Shown here: positions 8,035-16,531 of the stretch, piece after piece
How positions within the stretch are numbered: position 1 is the first letter of the stretch
How the letters are laid out: every line of letters starts with the position of its first letter
From: Halovivax ruber XH-70
GTDB taxonomy: Archaea > Halobacteriota > Halobacteria > Halobacteriales > Natrialbaceae
Assembly (NCBI RefSeq): GCF_000328525.1
Contig: NC_019964.1
Span: 1,922,001-1,986,000, forward strand
Length of the DNA stretch: 64,000 nucleotides
Direction of reading: 5' to 3'
The notes under the pieces: model-generated
The model's database searches: none
Seen by the model: the letters and a program-made list of their open reading frames with translations, nothing else
Told to the model about the DNA's origin: nothing
Translations under genes and position numbers: made by a program

Positions 8035-9006
8035 TCAGCGCGTCTCGTCCATCCGATCGATCCACTGCGCCGGTGCGTCCAGTTCCGCTGCGGTCGGCAG
8101 CGCCTCCGGACCGTTCCAGACTCGACCGGCGAACGCGAGGTCGCGCTTCCTGGCTACCGTCTCGAAGAAGCGCTTGCCGCGTTCGTACTGTCGACGTTTG
8201 AGTCCGAGACCGAGGAGGCGCCGAAACAGACGCTGGAGTGGAGAGCCACCCTGGCGGCGGTCGTCGAGTTTTCGCCGCAAGTCTCCGGTCTCCTGATCGA
8301 ACGCGTGGTCCATTAGCAGTTCGGCGTAGCCCTCGACGACAGTCATCGCAACGTCCAGCGTTTCGAACGCGTTCGCGTCGAAGGACCCCGACGAGAGCGT
8401 CCGGAGGCTCGTCTCGACGTGGCGTTCGAGGTGGGCAGACAGCCACGGTGCCGTCGCGAACTCCGCCGCGTGCGTGACCTCGTGAAACGCGATCCACCGG
8501 CGAAATCGATCGCGATCGAGGTCGAGTTGTTCGGCAACGCGGACGATGTTCGGGTGGACGAAGTACAGCGCGTGCGTTCGATCGGCAGACTCAGCGAGCA
8601 ACAGCGGGTCGTACTGGCCGAGGACGTTCCGACCGAGATAGCCGAGCAAGACGGACATCGTTCCCGTGTTGATCGTCCTGGCGATACCGGGAAACGACCC
8701 GAGTTCGTGCTCGATTGGCGTCATCACGCGCTCGAAGGTCGTGACGTTCGCGTCGATCCAGTGATGGCGATTGTGGACGTCGATCGCGTCGGGAAGCGTC
8801 ACGTCGACGCCGCCGACTCGCTCGATCTCCCGGCGGGCATCCCTGACGTCCGCCCTGTACCCCGCTCTGTCGGCCTCGTCTATGTCGAGCGAACCAGGTG
8901 GCGTCAGCGCCTTCGACGCCTCGGCAGCCGCTGTCCAGTCGATCGCGTGCTCGCCCGAGGCGCCGGCGACCGCCCGAGCACTCCGATACAGATTCACACG
9001 CGACAT
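8035..9006 (-). CDS. Zinc-dependent hydrolase, coenzyme F420 biosynthesis-associated (DUF2342) family
   Basis: 323 aa. The metalloprotease-type motif FHEVTHAAEF (HExxH) lies near residue 174, preceded by a helical region with ALYFVHPNIVRVAEQLDLD. This layout is that of the DUF2342/'coenzyme F420 biosynthesis-associated' proteins, first named from gene neighbourhood; no enzymatic role is proven. No cof genes are next to it here. It is the last gene of a minus-strand run behind the small membrane protein. Confidence 0.8.
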   Translation of the reverse strand: MSRVNLYRSARAVAGASGEHAIDWTAAAEASKALTPPGSLDIDEADRAGYRADVRDARREIERVGGVDVTLPDAIDVHNRHHWIDANVTTFERVMTPIEHELGSFPGIARTINTGTMSVLLGYLGRNVLGQYDPLLLAESADRTHALYFVHPNIVRVAEQLDLDRDRFRRWIAFHEVTHAAEFATAPWLSAHLERHVETSLRTLSSGSFDANAFETLDVAMTVVEGYAELLMDHAFDQETGDLRRKLDDRRQGGSPLQRLFRRLLGLGLKRRQYERGKRFFETVARKRDLAFAGRVWNGPEALPTAAELDAPAQWIDRMDETR

Positions 9007-9043
9007 ACGAAGCTACCGGGCAAAAGGGTTCGGCTCCCAGCGG

Positions 9044-9334
9044 TCAGTTGACGACGACGTCTCGCTCGTCGAACGAGTCGGGTTCGGACTCGTCACGTCG
9101 GTATCGACGAACGGCGACCGCGATGGCGATCATGGCGACCGCCCCCACGACCAGCGGACCCAGGCCGCGGCCGTCGTCGGCCGACTCCTCGTCCGCGGAT
9201 TCGGCCTGCAGCGCGGTCTCGTCATCTGCCCGTGAGTCGTCCGAACTCGAACCCAGACCGGGGAGCGACTGCGGACCGAGCTGGTACTCGCCGTCGAAGT
9301 GCAACTCCAACAGAGTGAACGTTTTCTCACCCAT
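9044..9334 (-). CDS. Small single-pass membrane protein
   Basis: 96 aa from the ATG at 9334 (MGEKTFTLLELHF). A beta-rich N terminus, an acidic Ser/Asp linker, one TM helix (about residues 64-80, GPLVVGAVAMIAIAVAV), a basic stop-transfer RRYRR and a short acidic tail. No known domain is recognised. It lies between the second kinase and the DUF2342 hydrolase on the same strand. Confidence 0.65.
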   Translation of the reverse strand: MGEKTFTLLELHFDGEYQLGPQSLPGLGSSSDDSRADDETALQAESADEESADDGRGLGPLVVGAVAMIAIAVAVRRYRRDESEPDSFDERDVVVN

Positions 9335-9388
9335 ACGTGGCCTGTCCACAGTCGGGCACTTAGCCGTTGTGTCGCCAAAATCGGTCGC

Positions 9389-10666
9389 TCAACGATCTGC
9401 CCCAAAGGTGAGGATGGGACTGTACTCCGGGCTTACGGGGGAAATCCTGGTTCCGTTCTCGAGTGACACGTGCTCGGGCGGCGATCGATCCGGCACCGAC
9501 TCCCCGGCAGCACGTCTGCGCTCGATCCCGTCGGCAGCACAGACGTACCGCCACTCGCCGTCGATATCCACGTAGGTCCCGTTCACACTTCGGTCCACGT
9601 ATCGCCAGCCACCTGGCGTCCACTCGATCGTCGCGTGCGTCGGTGAGAGATATCGCTCGACGTCGGGAAGGACGACCGCCGGTGACGCTCGATCGGAATC
9701 GATTCGACCAATCGCATCGCCCGAACGGACGGAAACGCTCACCCCGCTGTCCTCGTCGGTTAGTGTCGCCAGCCGGTCGGAGCGTCCGAGGATCGGTTCG
9801 AGCGCCGAGAGCAGTTCGATGGCGTCGTCGTAGCGATCCGCCGACCGGGGTTCGGTCGCGGTTCTGACGATCGTCGCGAGGTCGGCCGAACAGTCGGCAC
9901 CGTGGGCCCAGGGGTCGAACGGCGTCCAGTCGACAATCCGTGAGGAATCGTCACCAACTGCCTGGGTATCGGCTGTCGAGTTATCACTAACTGCCAGGTC
10001 ATCAGCTACCGTGTCGTCCGCGGCCGTGGTACCGGTAAGCACCGCCCAGATGAGCACTCCGAGCGCATAGACGTCCGACCACGGACCCGCCGGGTCGTCG
10101 CGAACGTCCGTCGGCGACAGTTCCGGCGGCTTGAACGGATCGTGATGAAACACCGTCGACGTCCCCTCCTCGATGGCGGCGGCGGAGTTGAGGTCGATCA
10201 CCACGGGCGTTCCCTGCGGTCGAAGCAGGACGTTAGACGGTTTGACGTCCAGGTGCGCCACGCCGTTTTCGTGCAAGAAGGCGATCGCTCGACAGATCGG
10301 GGCGGCGAGTGATCGAACCGCGTCGGTCCCGGGGGAGCCAACCGGAAGTCGATCCGCGAGCGACCCGCCGTCGATCAGTTCGGTCACGACGAACCCGCCC
10401 TCGTCGGTGGTCGATCCGTCGACGAACCGGACGAGCGACCCGGGGATCGGCGTCTCGGCGAACCGACGAACCCACCGGAGTTCCCGGTCGAAGTGACGCC
10501 TGACCTGCTCGCGGTCGTGAATAGCGTCGTCCGCTCGCTTGAGGGCAACCGGGCGGTCTCGATCCAGATCCGTCGCTCGCCAGACGGTCGAGAGTCCGCC
10601 AGAATCGAGGCGAGCCTCCAATCGATAACGATCGGCGACGACCAACCCTGTCGGATCCGAACTCAT
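9389..10666 (-). CDS. Serine/threonine protein kinase with C-terminal FHA domain (second kinase)
   Basis: 425 aa from the ATG at 10666; a GTG two codons upstream is possible. The kinase domain (about 10-300) has the Gly loop LDSGGLSTVW, the ATP lysine in VALKRA, the catalytic loop HLDVKPSNVLL (HRD replaced by HLD), and DLN in place of DFG, with PPE in place of APE. The catalytic and metal-binding Asp are kept. A 40-residue Thr/Asp-rich insertion lies in the C-lobe. The C-terminal FHA domain (about 320-410) has IGR, SPTH and the SVNGTYV core. No TM helix. It is last of the four enzymatic genes in the FHA operon. Its altered DFG and HRD suggest weak or specialised activity. Confidence 0.88.
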   Translation of the reverse strand: MSSDPTGLVVADRYRLEARLDSGGLSTVWRATDLDRDRPVALKRADDAIHDREQVRRHFDRELRWVRRFAETPIPGSLVRFVDGSTTDEGGFVVTELIDGGSLADRLPVGSPGTDAVRSLAAPICRAIAFLHENGVAHLDVKPSNVLLRPQGTPVVIDLNSAAAIEEGTSTVFHHDPFKPPELSPTDVRDDPAGPWSDVYALGVLIWAVLTGTTAADDTVADDLAVSDNSTADTQAVGDDSSRIVDWTPFDPWAHGADCSADLATIVRTATEPRSADRYDDAIELLSALEPILGRSDRLATLTDEDSGVSVSVRSGDAIGRIDSDRASPAVVLPDVERYLSPTHATIEWTPGGWRYVDRSVNGTYVDIDGEWRYVCAADGIERRRAAGESVPDRSPPEHVSLENGTRISPVSPEYSPILTFGADR

Positions 10667-10705
10667 TCGCACGACTCACCCTGGCGAACCGGTATCGACT
10701 CCATC

Positions 10706-12454
10706 TCAGACGATGAACTGTTCGAACGCCGATTCACCCGTCTCGTCGGGTCGATTCCGTCTGTCACGGGCGTCCGCCACGGAGCGGAAGAACTGGAAGG
10801 TAACCGTCTCGGTCGAGCGCGGATCCTGGAGCGTAAACGCCGTTCCGTCCTCGATCGTCGTCGTCGCCGAGATCGCCTCCTCGGCCGCCGCACCCGGGTC
10901 GAACCCGTGTTCGCGGTGGAGTTCGACACCCTCTGCGGAGAGCAACAGTACCCATTCACCGGGAGCGGCCTCGACGTACGTCCCGGAGGAACTCGAATCG
11001 CGAACCGTCCACGCGTCGGCGTCCTCGTCGTACCCGATCGTCGTGTGGGCCGGTTCGACGATCCCGTCCGGTCCGACGTCCAGTCCGATGTCCGGACCGT
11101 CGTCCGCCGTGTCAGTCACGCATCCGATCGTCACGCCGTCACCGACCTCGAAGACGCGGTCCTCACCGACGACGGCGATCGCGGCCGTCGGCGGCTCGCC
11201 GTCACACAGCGTCACGACGTGTTCGTCGGGAACGAGTGGATCGTCGTCAGCAGTCGAGGGAGCAGACGATTCAGGCGTACTCGAGGTATCCGTCGACGAT
11301 TCGGGCGTGCCGGACGACGCCTCGGGGTCCGCCGACGCTTCGGCGATTGTGGCCGCTGTCGAGTCGCCATCACCGGCGGATCCACCTTCGTCGGACGCCG
11401 ATCGGGCTGGTGATTCGATCTCCGTCTCCTGATCGACGAGACCCGGCGAATCGGATCCGATACCACGCGCCGGCGGTCGATCGGGTGTCTCGGCGGCGGC
11501 GGGATCGCTCGCGAGCGAGATGGAGAGGTTGTCCTTGCCGCCTCGATCGTTCGCGAAGTCGATCAGTTCCTCGACCGCGTCGGACAGATCGTCGGCACCG
11601 AGGACGATGTCGCGAATCTCGTCGTCCGTGACGAGCGTGTCACGAATGTCGGCCCGGACGGCCTCGGTGTCGGTGGCCGCCTCGTAGGCCGCCCGGAGTG
11701 GCGCGATGTCCGGGAACGCGTCGATCAGTCCGTCGCTCGTCAGGAGGATCACGTCGTCACGATAGACCGGAACCGACCCGAACTCGACGTCGACGCTTGG
11801 CTTGCCGTGGCCCGATCCGCCGACCGCGTTCGTGATCGCCGTCGCATCTTCGTGAACGCGCGCGTGCTCGTCGTGGTCGATTTCGCCTCGCTCCAGCAGG
11901 TCGTTCGTGACGGCGTGATCCCGCGTCAGCTGTTCGATCGTCTCGTGGTCCCGGTTGAGAACGTAGAGACGACTGTCGCCGACCCAGCCGTAGTGAAGGC
12001 GGCCGTCGGCGTACACGGCAGCCACGACCGTCGTCGCCGGCCGTGCACCGACGTCCCGCGCGTACTGCTGGACGTGTGCGTGCGCCTCGTCGATGGCCTC
12101 CTGGATCGCCGTCCGGATCCGGGACTCGGAGAGAGGTGACGTGCCGTCGTCGTCCGTCTCTGAGACGGTCGGCGGCGTCTCGTCGTAGGCGTCGATCGCG
12201 TATTGCTCGGGACGGTCGGTTCCGTCACCCAGCAGCGCCTCCGTCAGGTGCGCCCTGACGACCGACGTCGTCAGAAACGACGCGACGTCGCCGCTCGCTT
12301 CGCCGCCCACGCCGTCACCGAGGACGAAGAGGCCGACTGATCGACTCGTTCCCCGATGATGGTTCTCGAGGATGGTCGTCGCCACGCTGTCCTCGTTGAT
12401 GCCGTTTGCCTCGCGCTTTCGTCTACCGATGTCTACCGTGCTCGCGTGTTCCAT
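10706..12454 (-). CDS. PP2C-type protein phosphatase with C-terminal FHA domain
   Basis: 582 aa from the ATG at 12454 (MEHASTVDIGRRK), 8 nt after the upstream kinase stop, so clearly one transcript. PP2C motifs are intact: NEDS, LGDGVGGEAS, GDSRLYVLNRD, LLTSDGLID and GGKDNLSI, so metal-dependent Ser/Thr phosphatase activity is expected. A Ser/Thr/Asp-rich linker (about 330-430) leads to an FHA domain (about 440-540) that keeps IGC and PAHTTI but has SSGTYV where canonical FHA has NGT, so phosphothreonine binding may be altered. It probably opposes the two flanking kinases. Confidence 0.92.
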   Translation of the reverse strand: MEHASTVDIGRRKREANGINEDSVATTILENHHRGTSRSVGLFVLGDGVGGEASGDVASFLTTSVVRAHLTEALLGDGTDRPEQYAIDAYDETPPTVSETDDDGTSPLSESRIRTAIQEAIDEAHAHVQQYARDVGARPATTVVAAVYADGRLHYGWVGDSRLYVLNRDHETIEQLTRDHAVTNDLLERGEIDHDEHARVHEDATAITNAVGGSGHGKPSVDVEFGSVPVYRDDVILLTSDGLIDAFPDIAPLRAAYEAATDTEAVRADIRDTLVTDDEIRDIVLGADDLSDAVEELIDFANDRGGKDNLSISLASDPAAAETPDRPPARGIGSDSPGLVDQETEIESPARSASDEGGSAGDGDSTAATIAEASADPEASSGTPESSTDTSSTPESSAPSTADDDPLVPDEHVVTLCDGEPPTAAIAVVGEDRVFEVGDGVTIGCVTDTADDGPDIGLDVGPDGIVEPAHTTIGYDEDADAWTVRDSSSSGTYVEAAPGEWVLLLSAEGVELHREHGFDPGAAAEEAISATTTIEDGTAFTLQDPRSTETVTFQFFRSVADARDRRNRPDETGESAFEQFIV

Positions 12455-12462
12455 GATGTCGG

Positions 12463-13716
12463 TCAGATGTTGAATTGAACGTAGAATCGTTCGGGATAGC
12501 CCGGGCTGACGAGCGCGATGACGTCGCCGTCGTCGAGCCGGCGCGTCGACTCCAGATCGTCCGGGATCGATTCGCCCTTCTCTCGCTGGCGCTCCTGACC
12601 GGTCTCCGAGAGGAGCCGGTCCCACGACCGCTCGTCGCGCTTGCTGATGTACGTGCCGTTGAGACTCGTGTCGATCACGACCCAGTTTCCGTCCTCGTCG
12701 GTGTCGAACCGGCAGTGAACGGCCGAGAGCGCGCGGTGCTCGTCGTCGTTCAGCATGATCGACGGTCGGGGGCCGTCCCGGGTCCGGCGACCGATCGTGT
12801 CACCGGGGCTGAGTCGCCAGCGCGTGTCCTGCCCGAGCCACGAGAGCGAAGCCTGGGCTGGCATCGTCGAGTCACGCGTCTCCAGCGCCCGCTTCAGGAC
12901 CGAGGCGTTCGGGTAGCGATCGGTCTGGTCGTGTTGAGTCGCCGTCCGGATGATCTCGTCCAGATACGGCGCGCCGTCGACCCCGAAGTCCCGTGGGGCG
13001 ACGCCGTCGTCGTCCGGGACCCAGCCGACCTGGAGGAAGCAGAGGATCTTGCCGATGGAGTAGACGTCGCTCCAGGGCCCCTGTCGTTGCTCGGACCCAC
13101 GATTCAGTTCGGGCGGTTTGAACTCGCCAGGGACCGTCGAATCGCCTTCCGAACTCGCCGACGGGTTGGAATGGGTACCGCTCGTGAACTCCGCGCCGCC
13201 CATCTCCGCGACGAACCCCTTCGCGGTCGTAAAGTCGATGAGTTTCGGCTCGTACGACCCGTCCAGCATGATGTTGTCCGGCTTGAGATCACGGTAGATG
13301 ATATCGTGATCGTGCAGGAACGAGAGGGCGTCACAGATCCCGATCCCGATCTCCCGAACCTCGTCCGGATCGGTGATGGGATCTTCGTTTCTGACGACCG
13401 TCCCGAGCTCCTCGCCCTCGATCAATTCGACGACGAGGACGGAAGTCCCGAATCCCTCCTCGACGCCGTAGGCGGCCATGATGTTGGGGTGACCGCCTGC
13501 CGTTCGAATGTCGGAGAGAACCTCCCGCTCGCGCTGGAAGTACTTATCGACCAGCTCGGGTGGAGCGCTCCCCTTGTAGTTCGGATATTTGAGTGCGACC
13601 CGGGACCCGTCGGTCGTGTCCCGCGCCCGCCATACGACGCCGAAACCGCCGCGGCCGAGCTCCGTCTCGAGTTCGTACCGACCGGCGAGTTCGTCTCCAG
13701 CTGATGGTTCAGACAT
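12463..13716 (-). CDS. Serine/threonine protein kinase with C-terminal FHA domain (first kinase)
   Basis: 417 aa. The kinase domain (about 10-280) has LGRGGFGVVWRA, VALKYPN, the catalytic loop YRDLKPDNIML and IDFTTAKG, where DFG is replaced by DFT; PPE replaces APE. The C-terminal FHA (about 305-410) has IGRRTRDG, LSAVHCRF and SLNGTYI, all canonical, so it should bind phosphothreonine. No TM helix, so cytosolic. The stop is 8 nt from the PP2C start. Signals and substrates are unknown; the vWA and FHA/zinc-ribbon proteins upstream are likely partners. Confidence 0.92.
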   Translation of the reverse strand: MSEPSAGDELAGRYELETELGRGGFGVVWRARDTTDGSRVALKYPNYKGSAPPELVDKYFQREREVLSDIRTAGGHPNIMAAYGVEEGFGTSVLVVELIEGEELGTVVRNEDPITDPDEVREIGIGICDALSFLHDHDIIYRDLKPDNIMLDGSYEPKLIDFTTAKGFVAEMGGAEFTSGTHSNPSASSEGDSTVPGEFKPPELNRGSEQRQGPWSDVYSIGKILCFLQVGWVPDDDGVAPRDFGVDGAPYLDEIIRTATQHDQTDRYPNASVLKRALETRDSTMPAQASLSWLGQDTRWRLSPGDTIGRRTRDGPRPSIMLNDDEHRALSAVHCRFDTDEDGNWVVIDTSLNGTYISKRDERSWDRLLSETGQERQREKGESIPDDLESTRRLDDGDVIALVSPGYPERFYVQFNI

Positions 13717-13860
13717 GGTATACGTGGAAATCTCGTCCGCGATCGCGTCGGCGACGTCGCCCGAGTCGACACCGGTCGACTCGTCCGCTGGCCAGAGTGG
13801 CCGAGTACGGTGACGAGCCGGGCAGGAGTCGTGGACCGGGAGACGGTCTCGAGCCGACGT

Positions 13861-15066
13861 TCAGTTGAACTGACTGTCGTCGAAGACGACGGTCGTGTTC
13901 TCCTGTACCTTTCGCGCTTCGCTCTCGTCACCCTGTTCGATCCGGGTGACGTTCTCGCGGAGGACGTCGGCGATCTCCGTCTCGCCCGTGATGACCTCCG
14001 TCTCGTCGATCTTCTCACGGACTTCCTCGAGTTCGCCCGGAGAGTCGGCGTGGGCGATTCGGGTCCGGAGATCCGTGTCGTGGTAGGCGAGCGTGACTTC
14101 GGTTTCGTGCTGGGAGAGTTCCTGCGCGTCGTCGGAGTAGGTCACGGAGAGCGCCGTCGAGGCGTCGACGGCATCGGAGTCGAGTTCGACGTCGGCGATG
14201 ACCTGCTCGTCGCCGACCGTTCCCGGCGGGGCGTCCATCTTGAGGACGATCTCCTGCCGCTCTCTGTCCTGCAGGTCCGGGAGCCCAACGACGACGGAGC
14301 CGTCCTCCTCGTACTCGAGGTCGATCTGCTGGACCTGCGGGAGCCGGCGGAAGGCCATCCCGACCTCACAGCCCTCGATCGGGTCGATGACCAGTTCCGG
14401 ATTGTTCGCGAGAACCGTGGACGCCTCCTGAACGACGTCGCCGAAGAACGAGCGAATGTCCGTCGGCTTTTCGACGTGCGCCCACCGCCCCTGGGAGTGT
14501 TCGCCGACGGTACGGATGACCTCCTTGCCGTAGTTGGTCCCGATCCCCGCGGAGTAGACGGAGATGCCAGCGGTCGCGATCGCCTTCGCGAGCGGTTCGA
14601 AGTCCGGCGGCTTCGCGCGCAGGTCTCGACCGTCCGAAAGCAGGAGGATGCGCTTCGAGATATCCTCGCTCCCGTCCAGTTCGACGAGCGACTTTCGCGC
14701 TTCTTCCAGACCGGCGTAGATGTCGGTCCCACCGCCCGTCTCGATGTTCTCGAGGCGTTCTTCCGCCTCCTCGCGCTCGATGTCGCCCCATCGTGTCGCG
14801 TCCATGATCACGTCGACCTCGTTGTCGAACGTGATGATGCTCAGGTAATCGTCGTCGTTCAACAGGCCGAAGACGAGTTTCGTCGCGTCCTGGACCTGAT
14901 CCATCTTGCTGTAGGCCATCGAGCCGCTGCTGTCGACACAGAGCGCGATGTGGCGCTGGGCCGGCTGGTCCTGTGCGTCCGGTTCGATGAGTAGCTCGCA
15001 GGTGACCCCGCCCCCGTCTTCCGGCAGGTACGGTCGGTTCACCTTCGTGGATAGTTGCGTCGGCAT
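13861..15066 (-). CDS. von Willebrand factor A domain protein
   Basis: 401 aa. The vWA domain (about 35-215) has an intact metal-ion-dependent adhesion site: CVDSSGSMAY (DxSxS), TGGGTDIYAG (Thr) and LLLSDGRDLR (Asp). A beta-rich domain and an acidic helical tail follow. No signal peptide or TM, so it is intracellular, as in TerY/vWA partners of bacterial kinase-phosphatase modules. It lies about 145 bp upstream of the first kinase gene on the same strand, and probably acts as a Mg2+-dependent scaffold or substrate of the phospho-system (inference). Confidence 0.9.
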   Translation of the reverse strand: MPTQLSTKVNRPYLPEDGGGVTCELLIEPDAQDQPAQRHIALCVDSSGSMAYSKMDQVQDATKLVFGLLNDDDYLSIITFDNEVDVIMDATRWGDIEREEAEERLENIETGGGTDIYAGLEEARKSLVELDGSEDISKRILLLSDGRDLRAKPPDFEPLAKAIATAGISVYSAGIGTNYGKEVIRTVGEHSQGRWAHVEKPTDIRSFFGDVVQEASTVLANNPELVIDPIEGCEVGMAFRRLPQVQQIDLEYEEDGSVVVGLPDLQDRERQEIVLKMDAPPGTVGDEQVIADVELDSDAVDASTALSVTYSDDAQELSQHETEVTLAYHDTDLRTRIAHADSPGELEEVREKIDETEVITGETEIADVLRENVTRIEQGDESEARKVQENTTVVFDDSQFN

Positions 15067-15239
15067 TGTGACTGGTATATCGTGGCAGGAACGTCGGATA
15101 ACTTTTTCGGAGCGTTCAGTTAGTGTGACACCACGGCAATCTGAAGCATCCGCTGCGCGTCGTCGGCCGCGGCACGTCCGCGATCGATCACCCCCAACGA
15201 GCCGACAGGAAGGTCGGTGTCGGCAGCGATCGATGGTGA

Positions 15240-16130
15240 CTACAGTTCGACGGTGAGCTCGGCCCGTTCGGCGAGCGTGAGCGTATCACCGTCCTCGAGT
15301 TCGGCTTCGTCGCCGTCGAGATCCTCACCGTTCAGCGCCGTTCCGTTTCGGCTCGTATCCGTCACGGTGACGCCATCCTCGTCGACGGAGAACGTCAGAT
15401 GGTCGCTCGAGATGTACGCGACGTCGTCCGAGCCGCCGCTCTCGTCGACGAGCGTCTCCAGCCACGGTTCGTCCTGGCGACCGAACGTGTCGCCGTCGTC
15501 GAAGTCGTACGATTCGCCCCCGAAGGAGAGCGTGACCGGTGCTGAGTCGGCCTCGTCGTCAGCACCGTCGTCTGCCTCACCGTCGTCAGCATCGTCCGCG
15601 TCGGCGTCTTCGTCGTCCGCGTCGGCGTCCTCGCCATCGGCCTCGTCCGACTCGTCAGCGTCTGGCGCTTCGTCCGCCGAATCGGTGTCGGCGTCCGCCT
15701 CCGCGTCGTCCGCCTCGTCGTCTTCGGCGGCTGCCGCACGGGCCTCGCCGAGATCGGTCCCGCAATCGGGACAGTACGATTCCGTCGAGACCGCCCGACC
15801 ACAGTCGGGACAGGCGTCGAGTTCGCCATCTCCGTCGCCGTCGGTCACGGCATCATCGATGTCGGTCCCACAGTCCGGACAGTACGAGATCGAGTCGGAC
15901 GACGCGGAATCGTCGCCCTCGGACGTCCCGTCATCCGCCGAGGCCGCATCAGCGTCACCGGCCGCCTCGTCGGTTTCGTCGCCAGTCGATCCATCGTCTT
16001 CGCTCTCTTCGTCGGTCGCTACTTCGAAGTCCGGGTGCGGTGTATCACAGTCCGGACAGAAGCCACCGTTTGGTGCGGGATCGAACGTCGTCTCACAGGA
16101 AACACACTCCAGGGTCGCATCATCTGACAT
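15240..16130 (-). CDS. Zinc-ribbon and FHA domain protein
   Basis: 296 aa. Five CxxC knuckles (CVSC, then four CPDC) in the first 130 residues form at least two double zinc ribbons. A very acidic Asp/Glu/Ala linker (about 130-200) leads to a C-terminal FHA domain with FGRQDEPW, ISSDHLTF and DTSRNGTALN. It is the first gene of the operon, with a TATA-like CTATAG about 27 nt upstream of the ATG. Probably a phosphothreonine-reading adaptor for the kinases downstream. The linker coding is highly repetitive (GCCGAC/GAGTCG codons). Confidence 0.9.
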   Translation of the reverse strand: MSDDATLECVSCETTFDPAPNGGFCPDCDTPHPDFEVATDEESEDDGSTGDETDEAAGDADAASADDGTSEGDDSASSDSISYCPDCGTDIDDAVTDGDGDGELDACPDCGRAVSTESYCPDCGTDLGEARAAAAEDDEADDAEADADTDSADEAPDADESDEADGEDADADDEDADADDADDGEADDGADDEADSAPVTLSFGGESYDFDDGDTFGRQDEPWLETLVDESGGSDDVAYISSDHLTFSVDEDGVTVTDTSRNGTALNGEDLDGDEAELEDGDTLTLAERAELTVEL

Positions 16131-16531
16131 AGTAGGTAGACGCGTTCACAGTCACTATAGAAAAAAGTATTGTCGACTCACTTTATATTGTACAACGGTT
16201 CGGCCGGAGTCCGTTGGAGACACAAACGGTGGTATCGGTCCGTACGGAGCCATACTCGCCGACTCCGACGTCACAACGAGGGGCTCGCCGCCACTCGAGG
16301 TGCTGACAGGTCGGGGATGCGATCCCACAGCAATTTCGCGCTGTCATTGCAGCCAACACGGAGGGTCGTGCACCAGCTCCAGGGGGCGAGAAATTCAGAG
16401 GCGAGAAACCACACCAGCAAAGAAATCACGTCGAGTGGGGAGTTACGTCAGAACCGTGACCAACGGAGTCTCCGTTCGACTCGCAACCGGTCACGAAACT
16501 ATTTATCTGAGAAGTCCAATGTCAACCCTGA
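16131..16531. promoter_or_regulatory. Divergent promoter region between FHA operon and membrane protein
   Basis: About 400 bp without a gene, with an AT-rich island (16155-16195) next to the FHA gene. A TATA-like CTATAG on the minus strand (about 16155-16160) sits 27 nt before the FHA start, and ACTATTTAT (16498-16506) sits 29 nt before the ATG at 16532. Both genes therefore look leaderless and divergently transcribed. I see no other structure in between. Confidence 0.65.

Noticed and set aside
15540-15740. Low-complexity tandem repeat in DNA
   Set aside because: It is the coding sequence of the acidic linker of the FHA protein, in frame throughout.
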